A stretch of 64,000 nucleotides of DNA, from assembly GCA_905234755.1 (NCBI GenBank), contig CAJOIT010000003.1, positions 197,135 through 261,134 on the forward strand, read 5' to 3'. The DNA is from an uncultured Bacteroidales bacterium (GTDB lineage: Bacteria > Bacteroidota > Bacteroidia > Bacteroidales > ML635J-15). Of this stretch, positions 8,183-16,743 are shown one piece after another (positions within the stretch are counted from its first letter, which is position 1; each line of letters opens with the position of its first letter). The notes under the pieces were generated by a model. The model was not told where the DNA came from. It saw only the letters and a list, made by a program, of their open reading frames with translations, and ran no database searches. A program made the position numbers and the translations under genes.

Positions 8183-9850
8183 ATGAGAATTGCCAAATTG
8201 TTAGCAGTAACTTTATTATGCATAGTTCTTGATATACATTTTGTTAAGGCCGATGTGGTTGACTCCTTGTTGACGGTATTTGAAAAAAATCCGACAGTTA
8301 TGGTGGCTAACAAGTTGATGCATTGCTTTGCTGAAGGGAAAATAACAGATAGTGTCATTACTCTCGATAGCCATGCTCCTGCCGATACTTTGCGCAAGAC
8401 CGTCAGTTTCTGGGCAGGCGAATGGTACTTGGCAACAGGGCGTTACGACAAAGGTTCGGATTATAGTCTAGTTGCGTTGCCCTTGCTGCAAGCATGTGGC
8501 GACAAGGAGAACGAGCGCGAATGCCTGAGCGTGATTGCTATCTGCTATATGCGTCAGTCGAAGTACGACGATGCTATCAGTTACGCCAAACTCTGCAATC
8601 AGATTGACCGCGAATCTGGCGACAACGACCGCATAAGTGCTTCCCTGAACATAATTGGTTCTATCTATGTTGCCGCTAAGCAGTCGGAGCAAGGGCTTGT
8701 TTACTTGGAGGAGGCTCTGGTGTACGCCGAAAAGACGGGCGACCCTGCCCGAATAGCGCGCACGTGCGGAACTTTGTCGGAAACCGAGTTTTCGCTCGGG
8801 CATTTCGACGAGGCTATCAAATATGTTGACCGTGCTATAGCACTTGACCGTCAGCAGAATAGGGAAATGCACACCAACATTCATCTTGCACAGAAGGCAA
8901 CGATTTTGACGGAGATGGGCAGTAGTAAAGAAGCCGTTGGGATTTTTGACACCATAATACCTTATTTCCGCAAAACTGGCAATGTGCAGTCGCTGGCCAT
9001 TTCGTTGACTAACAACGGTACTGCGCTGATGGCTCTCGGTCAGAAAAGGCTGGCTGTAGATAATTTCCGTGAGTCGGCGGACTTGTGCAACAAGATGAAC
9101 AATCCGTTTAACGAATTGCAGGCACGCAAGGGGCTTTACGAGGCATTGTGGGACATAAATCCCGACAGCGCAAAAATAGAACTCGACAAGTACAACGACA
9201 TCAAGAACAAACTCTATTACGAAGGTGCTACAGAGAGCCTTGCCCGATACACCGCTGAGTACGACAACGAGCACTTGTCGGACGAAAACCAAAAGGTAAA
9301 GAATAGAAATATAATATTGGCGGTAGGTATTGCGGTGGCAATCTTGCTGCTGGGTGTGATTGTGTTCTTTTATGTGCGCGTGCGCCGTCGTTCAAGGTTG
9401 CAGCAAAATCGCTTGAAGCAGATTTCGCTAGATTTCAACGAGTTGAAAAACAATTACGAGCAACTTTACGAAAAGTTTGCTAACATCATCAGGGTCGAGA
9501 ATCCCGATGCCGAAGATATTTCGGAGAGCGACAAGCAGTTCCTGTCGAAAGCAATGACCATCATAAATGACCAGATAGACGCTTCGTGCGTAAATGTTGA
9601 CGAGCTGGCCTCTAAGCTTGCCATGAGTACTTCGCAGTTCCGCCGTCGTCTGGCAGCGGTGGCGAACACAACTCCGCAGGCATATATCACAAGCATCCGT
9701 ATGCAGAAAGCCCGTAACCTGCTCGATACCGATTCGTCGCTTACCATTTTGGATGTTGCACTCCGTTGCGGTTACGACGACCAGTCGAGTTTCACTCGCG
9801 CATTCAAGAAGTTCTTCGGAAAATCTCCAACGGAATATAGGGGAAAGTAG
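8183..9850 (+). CDS. Membrane-anchored TPR sensor with C-terminal AraC-type HTH
   Basis: The 555 residues comprise a signal peptide (to about residue 25), a periplasmic array of tetratricopeptide repeats (for example YDDAISYAKLC, SEQGLVYLEEALVYAEKTG, FDEAIKYVDRAIALD) to about 350, one membrane helix (~375-398, IILAVGIAVAILLLGVIVFF), a basic stop-transfer segment, a short coiled coil and an AraC/XylS DNA-binding domain over the last ~105 residues (MSTSQFRRRL, then DVALRCGYDDQSSFTRAFKKFFG). This one-protein signalling design is common in Bacteroidota. The gene lies directly upstream of the exported-protein island at 10-16 kb in the same orientation, which makes that island a reasonable target; this is inference. 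Confidence 0.88.
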   Translation: MRIAKLLAVTLLCIVLDIHFVKADVVDSLLTVFEKNPTVMVANKLMHCFAEGKITDSVITLDSHAPADTLRKTVSFWAGEWYLATGRYDKGSDYSLVALPLLQACGDKENERECLSVIAICYMRQSKYDDAISYAKLCNQIDRESGDNDRISASLNIIGSIYVAAKQSEQGLVYLEEALVYAEKTGDPARIARTCGTLSETEFSLGHFDEAIKYVDRAIALDRQQNREMHTNIHLAQKATILTEMGSSKEAVGIFDTIIPYFRKTGNVQSLAISLTNNGTALMALGQKRLAVDNFRESADLCNKMNNPFNELQARKGLYEALWDINPDSAKIELDKYNDIKNKLYYEGATESLARYTAEYDNEHLSDENQKVKNRNIILAVGIAVAILLLGVIVFFYVRVRRRSRLQQNRLKQISLDFNELKNNYEQLYEKFANIIRVENPDAEDISESDKQFLSKAMTIINDQIDASCVNVDELASKLAMSTSQFRRRLAAVANTTPQAYITSIRMQKARNLLDTDSSLTILDVALRCGYDDQSSFTRAFKKFFGKSPTEYRGK

Positions 9851-9935
9851 TTGATAGTTAAGAGTTAAAAGTCCTTCAAATCTTCAAACGGGGGTTAGCC
9901 TAAAACTGGGCTAAAAGGCAAAAAAAGAAAAGGTG

Positions 9936-9990
9936 TGCCCCCCCTGCGTTAAGGCCATTAAGGCCGTTAACAACCTTAATGATGGGGGCA
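9936..9990. repeat. Hairpin repeat, copy 1 (G/C-capped element)
   Basis: TGCCCCC and GGGGGCA form the outer stem, and CATTAAGG/CCTTAATG form an inner stem. The same layout with different inner-stem bases occurs at 41386-41442. The rest of the 303-nt gap 9851-10153 holds a predicted -7 box and no ORF with coding character. Confidence 0.6.
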
Positions 9991-10083
9991 ACACTTCCTG
10001 TTTTTTGCATTCGCCCCTGCACTTTGTAACCATCTGCACAATCTTTGTCATAAATTGCCAAACGCGCAACTCCCTAGCAGTCC

Positions 10084-10091
10084 TAACTTTG
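10084..10091 (+). promoter_or_regulatory. Predicted -7 box for the exported-protein island
   Basis: TAACTTTGC matches TAnnTTTG and lies ~62 nt before the ATG at 10154. It would give an AT-rich leader that includes a small inverted repeat (ACTC.TAGGAGT). No -33 match. Confidence 0.4.
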
Positions 10092-10153
10092 CTTCCGGAA
10101 ACTCGTAGGAGTGACAATGTTTTAATTTTAGTAACTTTTAATTTGAAAATATT

Positions 10154-11461
10154 ATGGTAAGAATGAGTTCTTTATTTAAGGTAATGGCAATAATGGCCAT
10201 TTTGTTAGGAATTAGTTACACTGCTGATGCTCAGTTGGGAGGAGTGCTAAACAAGGCAAAGAACAAGGCTGTTCAGCAGATTCAGCACAACCAGTCGCAG
10301 AACGACAAAACGCAGGACGATAAAAATAAGCAACAGAATTCAAGCACACAGACGCAGAATTCAAAACCACAGATTGCTAAGCAGCAATCTTTAAGCCCTG
10401 TCGATAAGGCAGCATTGGAAAAGATGTCGAAGTTTGAAACTGCTGACGATTACAACTTCCATGTTGCAACTACCGTTACCAAGGAATCTGCGCCCGAGGA
10501 CATTGTTCGTGCCTGCCTTTTCTTCGAAAACGCGCTCAGCCTTAAGTATGGTATAGACTACGATGTTCTAGTCGGTGCATTGCCACAGGCTAAGTTTGTA
10601 ATAGGCTATGTGTCCGGTGACTGGCCGGTAACAACTGGAGAACTCGACAGGATGAGGAGTGAATTGTCGAACAAGTCGCCGTGGAATAAACCCATGTGGG
10701 ATAATGTGTCTTCCGATAGAGAAGTCGTTTCCGATTTTCTCAGCCTGGTAAATATGGGACAATTCCAGTCATACGGTACGTTATATAATATGTATGTAAA
10801 GACCGCGCTGGAGGCGGGCGTATCGCCGCTCAACGATATCAGCGGATATGTTCGCGAACAACTCGACAAGATGAACACCTGCAAGACCGTTGCTGCAAAG
10901 ATGTGGTTCATTCGAGAAATCTTGCATTGGATTGATACAGAAATAGTTGGACAAGGTAAGATTTTCCCGACAGCCGATAATCTTTATCTCAACGAATTGA
11001 AGTCGGCAATGGACCAGATGCCTGCCGATTCGATTGCAAATCTTCCTATTAAGTTCCGCACTGCCGATGAACTCGACAAGGCTCGTATTGCACATTGCGA
11101 GAAGGCTACAAGATCGGTAAGTAAGCCGTCACAGCGTGATGCAGCAATCGAGAAAAATCTCAAGACCCAGCTCAAGGCAAACTATCCGTCGATGCAGATT
11201 GTTGAAGCTTTTTGTCCATCCGATGCCACTGCAAAATGGGACATCTCTAAAAATTCTGTCGGTATTCCTGAGTACCGTCTTAAATATGCTGAGGTTATCA
11301 TTATTGATGATGAGCACCCAGGTCACAAGTTGGCTACGCAATACCCGATTCGTCAGGATTATATAGGTGGTGGCAACTACGGAGAGTCAAGGTTTGTTGC
11401 CAATGCAACCACAGAGAAATATCTGTACGGCAAGTTCCACTGGTATTTTGTAAACTATTAA
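10154..11461 (+). CDS. Exported protein of unknown function, N-terminus shared with the next two genes
   Basis: The 435-residue product has a signal peptide ending near YTADAQ, then LGGVLNKAKNKA, which matches the start of the two following proteins (LLGGLAKAVKNK). A Gln/Asn/Lys-rich low-complexity linker (residues ~38-75) leads into a ~350-residue, mainly helical-looking domain I do not recognise; it has no visible catalytic motif. The start MVRM parallels MARI of the neighbours. Only the leader and first ~20 mature residues are shared, so the three look like one export module with different bodies. Confidence 0.7.
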   Translation: MVRMSSLFKVMAIMAILLGISYTADAQLGGVLNKAKNKAVQQIQHNQSQNDKTQDDKNKQQNSSTQTQNSKPQIAKQQSLSPVDKAALEKMSKFETADDYNFHVATTVTKESAPEDIVRACLFFENALSLKYGIDYDVLVGALPQAKFVIGYVSGDWPVTTGELDRMRSELSNKSPWNKPMWDNVSSDREVVSDFLSLVNMGQFQSYGTLYNMYVKTALEAGVSPLNDISGYVREQLDKMNTCKTVAAKMWFIREILHWIDTEIVGQGKIFPTADNLYLNELKSAMDQMPADSIANLPIKFRTADELDKARIAHCEKATRSVSKPSQRDAAIEKNLKTQLKANYPSMQIVEAFCPSDATAKWDISKNSVGIPEYRLKYAEVIIIDDEHPGHKLATQYPIRQDYIGGGNYGESRFVANATTEKYLYGKFHWYFVNY

Positions 11462-11521
11462 TCAACAATAAGATACAAGTGAGTTAAGTAACAAATTTGA
11501 TAAATTTAAAATAAAATAGTT

Positions 11522-12529
11522 ATGGCAAGAATTGGTATCTTTTTTAAACTGATGGCATTGTTGACCATTATGTTTGGTGTAAGTTTCAACGCAGAAGCTC
11601 AACTTTTGGGTGGGCTTGCAAAAGCAGTAAAGAACAAGACGCAGCAGTCTAAACAGGAAAAGACTTGTGGCATACCTACACCCGATGCCAAAGCAGGAAT
11701 TGTTACTTTCACTGTTAATGGCACTGTTGCTTGTACATGGAATCCTGCAACCCTTGAAATTACAATAAAGACAAACTTGAATGGAAACAAAGCAGGTGAT
11801 GTTTATAAACTCGACCCGAATACAGGTGTATTTACAAGTAGCAATGGAGAAGCAAAAGGTTCTATTAACGAAGATTTAAATATTCAATCTCCATATTTGG
11901 GCGCTTTGAAAATTAGTGTTAGCAATTATAGGACAACAGATGGACAATCGGGTGTGAAGTATCAAGTGTATAAAGATGGAAAACGGCTTGGTAGCCTAAG
12001 CGCCAAAGACTGTTCTGGTTATGGTGGCAAAGATGTTATGGATGGCACATGCGATGGCTCAGTAAGTTTATTGTTGGCGGGATATGTGTATTATGGACTA
12101 TTTTTCTCTGAAAAGGAATGTACAAAGATTGTTCTTGGTTACGATCCTGACCTTAAATTTACGACCGAACAGTTGGAAGACAAGATTGTATGGAAGAATG
12201 CCGGCACAGAAAGCGAGATTATGGATTATGAATCTTCGCGTCCGTATGCAGGATTCGACAGGGAGAAGTATCCTGAACTAAAGAATTGCAAGGTTGCCGC
12301 TGTCGGTCTTACAAGTGAGTGGAAAGAAACAAAGCATGACCATACTACGGGTTTAAGATATGATGGTACAACTTGGAAAAAGAGGATAAGTTATTGGGTT
12401 GTATATGAGTTAGCCGATGGTCGTAATATGGTGGCATTAAGCACTTATATTAAAAAATCTGGTTATGAAAGTGGAATCGAACGAGCAAACAATGGAATCC
12501 ACGAAATTACCGACTGGGTACGCAAATAG
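11522..12529 (+). CDS. Exported protein of unknown function, paralogue A
   Basis: The 335 residues carry a signal peptide ending near FNAEAQ. The body divides into a conserved early part (CTWNPATLEIT, GDV.KLDP.TG.FT), a divergent middle (~residues 115-210) and a last ~115 residues almost identical to paralogue B (ESSRPYAG.DREK.PELKNC, WKKRISYWVVYELADGRNMV, DWVRK). It has no known domain that I recognise. The leader is AT-rich, 61 nt after the preceding gene. It probably arose by tandem duplication with paralogue B. Confidence 0.7.
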   Translation: MARIGIFFKLMALLTIMFGVSFNAEAQLLGGLAKAVKNKTQQSKQEKTCGIPTPDAKAGIVTFTVNGTVACTWNPATLEITIKTNLNGNKAGDVYKLDPNTGVFTSSNGEAKGSINEDLNIQSPYLGALKISVSNYRTTDGQSGVKYQVYKDGKRLGSLSAKDCSGYGGKDVMDGTCDGSVSLLLAGYVYYGLFFSEKECTKIVLGYDPDLKFTTEQLEDKIVWKNAGTESEIMDYESSRPYAGFDREKYPELKNCKVAAVGLTSEWKETKHDHTTGLRYDGTTWKKRISYWVVYELADGRNMVALSTYIKKSGYESGIERANNGIHEITDWVRK

Positions 12530-12565
12530 TAATAAATTGATTAATAACTTTTAAATAGTATTATT

Positions 12566-13615
12566 ATGGCAAGAATTAATACATTTCTCAAGGTGGTTGC
12601 ATTGCTGACCATTATGTTTGGTGTAAGTTATAATGCAGATGCTCAGTTGTTGGGCGGATTGGCTAAGGCGGTAAAAAACAAGGCTAATGAGGCAAAGCAA
12701 GGCAAGGCTTGTGAAGTGCCTAAGGCAGATGCGAAGGCAAAACCAGCAACATTTTCGTTGGGTAAGAATGGTGAAGTGCCTGTTTGTACATGGAATCCAG
12801 CAACCCTTGAGATTACAATGCTTGACGAAATGGCTGGCAATAAGAAAGGCGATGTCATTAAGTTAGACCCAAGTACTGGTAAGTTTACAAACAACCGTGG
12901 CGAAGACAAGGGCTCTATCTGCGAAGACGGAACTATCATATCTCCGCATATTGGAACACTTAATTTTGTAACAAAGGACGAGGGTGCTTTTGGTACTGCA
13001 CACTATGTTATGCAGAAATTTTCGGATGGTAGAAGTTTAAAGGTTGTTAATCTCAGCGAACCTGGTTCAATAAAATTCTTTGATACAAGTGTAAAAGTTC
13101 TCGGTTCCAACAATCAAAATAATGCAGATGGCAAATATACAGGAAATCCGTCCTTATTGCTTGTCGGATATGTGTATGGTGTACTTTTGCTCGACCGGAG
13201 AACATACACAATTAGGCACGACCACTATGACCCGGAACTAAAATATACGGTTGCGATGTTGGAAGACAAGATAATGTTGAAGAATGCAGGTGCCGAAAGC
13301 GAAATTATGGAATACGAATCTTCGCGTCCGTATGCAGGATACGATAGGGAAAAGCACCCTGAACTCAAGAATTGCAAGGTTGCTGCCGTAGGTCTTACCA
13401 GCGAATGGAAAGAGACAAAGCACGAGCATACATCAGGAACAAGATATGAAGGTACAACTTGGAAAAAGAGGATAAGTTATTGGGTTGTATATGAACTGGC
13501 AGATGGTCGCAATATGGTAGCATTTAGTACCTATATAAAGAATTCGGGTTACGAGAGTGGCATTGAGCGTACAAATAGTGAATGGCACGAAGTTTCCGAC
13601 TGGGTACGCAAATAA
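12566..13615 (+). CDS. Exported protein of unknown function, paralogue B
   Basis: The 349 residues have the same plan as paralogue A: leader ending YNADAQ, CTWNPATLEIT early, then a divergent middle and a near-identical C-terminal ~115 residues. At DNA level the 3' third keeps long identical stretches with paralogue A, whereas the middle differs in length and sequence. This pattern fits recent duplication plus gene conversion, or selection for variation in the middle. Function unknown; exported to periplasm or surface. Confidence 0.7.
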   Translation: MARINTFLKVVALLTIMFGVSYNADAQLLGGLAKAVKNKANEAKQGKACEVPKADAKAKPATFSLGKNGEVPVCTWNPATLEITMLDEMAGNKKGDVIKLDPSTGKFTNNRGEDKGSICEDGTIISPHIGTLNFVTKDEGAFGTAHYVMQKFSDGRSLKVVNLSEPGSIKFFDTSVKVLGSNNQNNADGKYTGNPSLLLVGYVYGVLLLDRRTYTIRHDHYDPELKYTVAMLEDKIMLKNAGAESEIMEYESSRPYAGYDREKHPELKNCKVAAVGLTSEWKETKHEHTSGTRYEGTTWKKRISYWVVYELADGRNMVAFSTYIKNSGYESGIERTNSEWHEVSDWVRK

Positions 13616-13616
13616 A

Positions 13617-13745
13617 GGGCTGAAAGGCTGACAGGCAAACAGAAGGCCTGTCTAACGGAAGACCTGTCTGTCTGCAAGCCTGCAAGCCAGCAAGACAATG
13701 AGGCTGCAAGACAGCAAGCCTGTCGGACAGTCAGACATCAAAGCC
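13617..13745. repeat. CAG/CTG-rich hairpin spacer 1
   Basis: Directly after the stop of the preceding gene comes a run of short words (GCCTGTCT, GCAAGCCTG, GACAGCAAG) that can pair with one another, for example GACAGGC with GCCTGTC. It contains no ORF with coding character. Similar spacers follow at 14546 and 15066. Confidence 0.5.
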
Positions 13746-13811
13746 TTTTTGCCCAAAACATTAAACATTGAATTTTTGAACCTTGAACGTTAAATTTTTA
13801 AACATTTGAAT

Positions 13812-14528
13812 ATGAAAAAAATATTGTTATTTTTCGCCATCGTTTCTGTAGCAGGAATGTTGGCAAGTTGTAATGGCAATGGCAAGACTGCCGAAGCCGC
13901 AAATGAAGAAGAGAACACTGATGTCGTTGTCGAAGAGCAGACAACGGGTAGCCTTGCTGGTCACGACTGGGTTGACTTGGGTTTGCCAAGCGGTACTAAG
14001 TGGGCGACTTGCAATGTAGGAGCAAGCAAACCAGAAGAATACGGCAATTATTTTGCTTGGGGTGAAACAAAGACAAAAGAGATTTTCAATAGGGAAACAT
14101 ATCGGTATTTTGATGCTGGTTTGACCAAATATACATATGATGATAAACTGGAAATCTTGGAAGAAACTGATGATGCTGCATCTGCAAACTGGGGTAAGGA
14201 TTGGCGTATTCCTACAGAAGAAGAGTTTAAAGAATTGCTTGACAAATGTACTTGGACTAAGAAAGCGAATGGTTATGAAGTTAAAGGAACAAACGGAAAA
14301 ACTATTTTCCTTCCAGCCGCTGGATATTTTAAAGAAAGTGACCTTATCTCAGGTGATCCCTCAAAAATTACCTACGGTTATTATTGGACGCGTTCTCTTT
14401 CTCTAGAACAAAACTTGTATATGGCAAAGATTTTGATTTTCACGATGGAGTCATCTTCGAATTATCGAGAAATTAGCAATTTGTATCGCAATGATGGACT
14501 CACTATTCGTCCAGTTGTCGCAAAATAA
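13812..14528 (+). CDS. FISUMP-domain lipoprotein 1
   Basis: The product is 238 residues from the ATG at 13812; a TTG 6 nt earlier is less likely. The leader ends in MLASC (lipobox). The mature part starts with an acidic linker, then the Fibrobacter-succinogenes-major-paralogous-type domain: GHDWVDLGLPSGTKWATCNV, PEEYGNYFAWGET, WRIPTEEEF, GYYWTRS and a terminal RPV. Such proteins occur as many copies per genome in gut Bacteroidales and Fibrobacter, and their function is unknown; a surface binding role is often assumed. Paralogue at 15168. Confidence 0.85.
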   Translation: MKKILLFFAIVSVAGMLASCNGNGKTAEAANEEENTDVVVEEQTTGSLAGHDWVDLGLPSGTKWATCNVGASKPEEYGNYFAWGETKTKEIFNRETYRYFDAGLTKYTYDDKLEILEETDDAASANWGKDWRIPTEEEFKELLDKCTWTKKANGYEVKGTNGKTIFLPAAGYFKESDLISGDPSKITYGYYWTRSLSLEQNLYMAKILIFTMESSSNYREISNLYRNDGLTIRPVVAK

Positions 14529-14545
14529 TGAAATGGGGCTAAGCA

Positions 14546-14645
14546 GCGAACAGCCAAACTGCGAACAGAAAGACAGCAAGACTGTTAGTCTGTTAGCCTG
14601 CTGGACTGCTGGACTGCTTGGCTGTTAGCCTTTGAGCCTGTTCGC
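14546..14645. repeat. CAG/CTG-rich hairpin spacer 2
   Basis: A 100-nt imperfect inverted repeat bounded by GCGAACAG and CTGTTCGC, with internal pairing such as AGCCAA with TTGGCT. It fills most of the gap between the two lipoprotein genes. No coding sense. Confidence 0.55.
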
Positions 14646-14684
14646 TCCAATACAACAGAATTATTAATTTAAAATTTTATAGAC

Positions 14685-15053
14685 ATGAAAAAAAGTTTAG
14701 TATTATTGGCAACAGTAGCATTCGCATTGGTAATGCTCTATTCTTGCAACAACGGTGCAACATCCGAAAATTCAGAATCAACATCTCCTTTGGTAAAGGG
14801 ACAGTGGACACTTAATTTCTTTGGTGAAATAACCACTTATCAGTTCAACGACGATATGTCTGGAAAATTCATCTCGTCAAAAAATGAAGACAGCTATGAT
14901 TTTACTTACGAGACAACTGCTGATTCAATATTCTTCACCAATGTTGCCGACAAATCAGTAAAAAGATACGCTTACACATTTATCAATGATGACAAACTGA
15001 GATTCAATTATCCAGGTCACAATATGGTATATGATCGCGAAGCTCGCAAGTAG
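14685..15053 (+). CDS. Small lipocalin-like lipoprotein
   Basis: The 122 residues have a leader ending in MLYSC (lipobox), followed by about 95 residues alternating in short strands: GQWTLNF, TYQFNDDMSGKFIS, DFTYETTADSIFF, YAYTFINDDKLRF. This is the pattern of small lipocalin-like beta-barrels annotated as DUF5640-type or similar in Bacteroidales; the assignment is by pattern only. It sits between the two FISUMP lipoprotein genes and is separated from each by a hairpin spacer. Confidence 0.65.
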   Translation: MKKSLVLLATVAFALVMLYSCNNGATSENSESTSPLVKGQWTLNFFGEITTYQFNDDMSGKFISSKNEDSYDFTYETTADSIFFTNVADKSVKRYAYTFINDDKLRFNYPGHNMVYDREARK

Positions 15054-15065
15054 CGGAGTGACATG

Positions 15066-15138
15066 AAGGCTGACAGCAATACAGACAAACTGCGAACAGC
15101 CTAACAGCGGAACAGCGAACTGCTTGGCTGTTAGCCTT
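15066..15138. repeat. CAG/CTG-rich hairpin spacer 3
   Basis: AAGGCTGACAGC at the left end pairs with GCTGTTAGCCTT at the right end with one mismatch; AACAGC/GCGAAC words lie between. Same family of words as the spacers at 13617 and 14546. Confidence 0.55.
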
Positions 15139-15167
15139 CTTGCCTTTAATCCTAAACACTATTTAAA

Positions 15168-15866
15168 ATGAAAAAGTTTTATTTAATAATCGCGGTCGTC
15201 TTGGCTGTCGTTTCTGTTGTCGGAATGTTGGCATGCTATAGCGTAGATAATGAAGATATGGCAGCGGATATGCCTACAGGGAATCTTGGCGGTCACGACT
15301 GGGTTGACCTCGGCTTATCGGTACGATGGGCAACCTGCAATGTAGGAGCTAAATCTCCGGAAGAGTATGGTGACTACTTTGCTTGGGGAGAAACCACGAA
15401 AAAAGATGAATATTTGTTGTGCAATTATTCGTATTTTAATTGGGATGGCTGTGGCAGCCAGTCGTTTGCAAAGTATTGCAATAGCACTAATTACAGTGAA
15501 AATGGTTTCTCCGACAATAAGGCTTTTCTGGAAATCTCGGACGATGCCGCCGCGGCTAACTGGGGCGATGGCTGGCGTATGCCAACCAAGGACGAGTTCC
15601 AGGAGTTGTTTGACAAGTGCAAATGGGTGAAGACATCGGACGGTTATGAGGTTACTGGACCCAACGGAAAATCGATTCACCTGCCTCTTGCCGGATATCG
15701 AGTCACTTCCGAACCGAGAGAGGTCGGCATTAATGGTTACTACTGGACAAATTCACTTGGCGAAAAAGGTCCTTCGTATGCATGGAGAACCGATTTCGGT
15801 GGCGGAAAAATGTTTGAAGATTGTCGCGATTCCGGACTGCCGGTTCGTCCAGTTTGCAAGAAATAA
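15168..15866 (+). CDS. FISUMP-domain lipoprotein 2
   Basis: The 232 residues have a leader ending in GMLAC (lipobox) and the same domain as the gene at 13812: GHDWVDLGLSVRWATCNVGA, PEEYGDYFAWGET, WGDGWRMPTKDEF, GYYWTNSLG and a terminal PVRPV. The central region has a Tyr/Asn-rich insertion around residue 90 not seen in its paralogue. Probably surface-exposed; function unknown. The start is the only ATG that gives a full leader. Confidence 0.85.
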   Translation: MKKFYLIIAVVLAVVSVVGMLACYSVDNEDMAADMPTGNLGGHDWVDLGLSVRWATCNVGAKSPEEYGDYFAWGETTKKDEYLLCNYSYFNWDGCGSQSFAKYCNSTNYSENGFSDNKAFLEISDDAAAANWGDGWRMPTKDEFQELFDKCKWVKTSDGYEVTGPNGKSIHLPLAGYRVTSEPREVGINGYYWTNSLGEKGPSYAWRTDFGGGKMFEDCRDSGLPVRPVCKK

Positions 15867-15982
15867 TTTAACTTTGCAACCTGATATTTAATTAGAAATT
15901 GGCGTAGCCAATAAAACGCCGCAGGCATAGAAACTTGAAACGGCGAAGCCATAGAAACTTAGAAACTTTTAAATTGTTGAAT

Positions 15983-16498
15983 ATGAGAAACATCTTATTG
16001 TTTTTAGCCTTCATTTCCGTAGCGGGAATGGGCTGTAATGCTAACGGAAAGACTTCCGAAACAGTAACGGAAGAAGTTGCAGATAATGTAGAACAGGTAA
16101 ATGAGGAACAGGCTGTTGCTCCCGAACCAGAGACTCATTATCACTACTCCGATTATCAAATCACTTTGCCTACCGAAAAATGGGAAGTCAATATTGCCTA
16201 TTCTAATTCCGGCATCAGAAAAAAAGGCTCAAAACTCGAATTTGAGGTAAAACACTGGGACTCACCAAGCCTCGAGGAAACCATCTCAAAATATCCTGCC
16301 GAAAGTCGTCACGACGACATTATAATCGGCGACTACACTTGGAAGGTGTTCACCGACGACAACGACTATTTCAAGATGTGCTGCTACATATACAACACAG
16401 AAAAGAAATATGTTGTACGCGTTGCCACCGACAATATAACCGATCCGACAAATCCCGACTTGCACGAAGTTTTGGAAGGGGTAAGGTTTGTTGATTAA
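15983..16498 (+). CDS. Lipoprotein of unknown function
   Basis: The product is 171 residues from the ATG at 15983, which begins a leader ending in VAGMGC (lipobox). An in-frame upstream ATG at 15935 would add 16 hydrophilic residues before the leader and is rejected. An acidic linker of about 35 residues precedes a ~120-residue beta-rich domain (HYSDYQITLPTEKWEVNIAY, then DDIIIGDYTWKVF). I do not recognise the domain. The linker text (NGKTSETVTEEVADNVEQ) resembles that of the FISUMP lipoprotein at 13812, suggesting shared ancestry of the 5' ends. Confidence 0.7.
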   Translation: MRNILLFLAFISVAGMGCNANGKTSETVTEEVADNVEQVNEEQAVAPEPETHYHYSDYQITLPTEKWEVNIAYSNSGIRKKGSKLEFEVKHWDSPSLEETISKYPAESRHDDIIIGDYTWKVFTDDNDYFKMCCYIYNTEKKYVVRVATDNITDPTNPDLHEVLEGVRFVD

Positions 16499-16677
16499 TG
16501 GATAATTTACAATGAACAATTGACAATTTTTGTGCAAACCGAAGGCAGAACAAAACAAACGGAGGATTTTTGTTTTGCTGAGGTGTAGCCAAAAATCACA
16601 GACCTGCGTAGCGGGGATGTAATTTTTAGGCTCACAATGCATTGAGAGCCTTGTTTCGCATAACAATAACGAGAATG

Positions 16678-16733
16678 AAAAAACGGAATGTCATCCCGAA
16701 CATGTTTCGGGATCTGATTCCGTTTTTTTGCAT
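16678..16733. terminator. Bidirectional terminator / repeat family B, copy 1
   Basis: A nested hairpin between converging genes. The outer arms AAAAAACGGAAT/ATTCCGTTTTTT pair, and the inner arms TCCCGAA/TTCGGGA pair around a short loop. The A and T runs on the two sides suit termination on both strands. A second copy at 59099-59153 has TCCTGAA/TTCAGGA in the inner stem. Confidence 0.75.
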
Positions 16734-16743
16734 ATATAATCGA

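Noticed and set aside
10154..13615. Three related genes read as a transposon-borne array
   Set aside because: No transposase, terminal repeats or target duplication; tandem duplication explains them.
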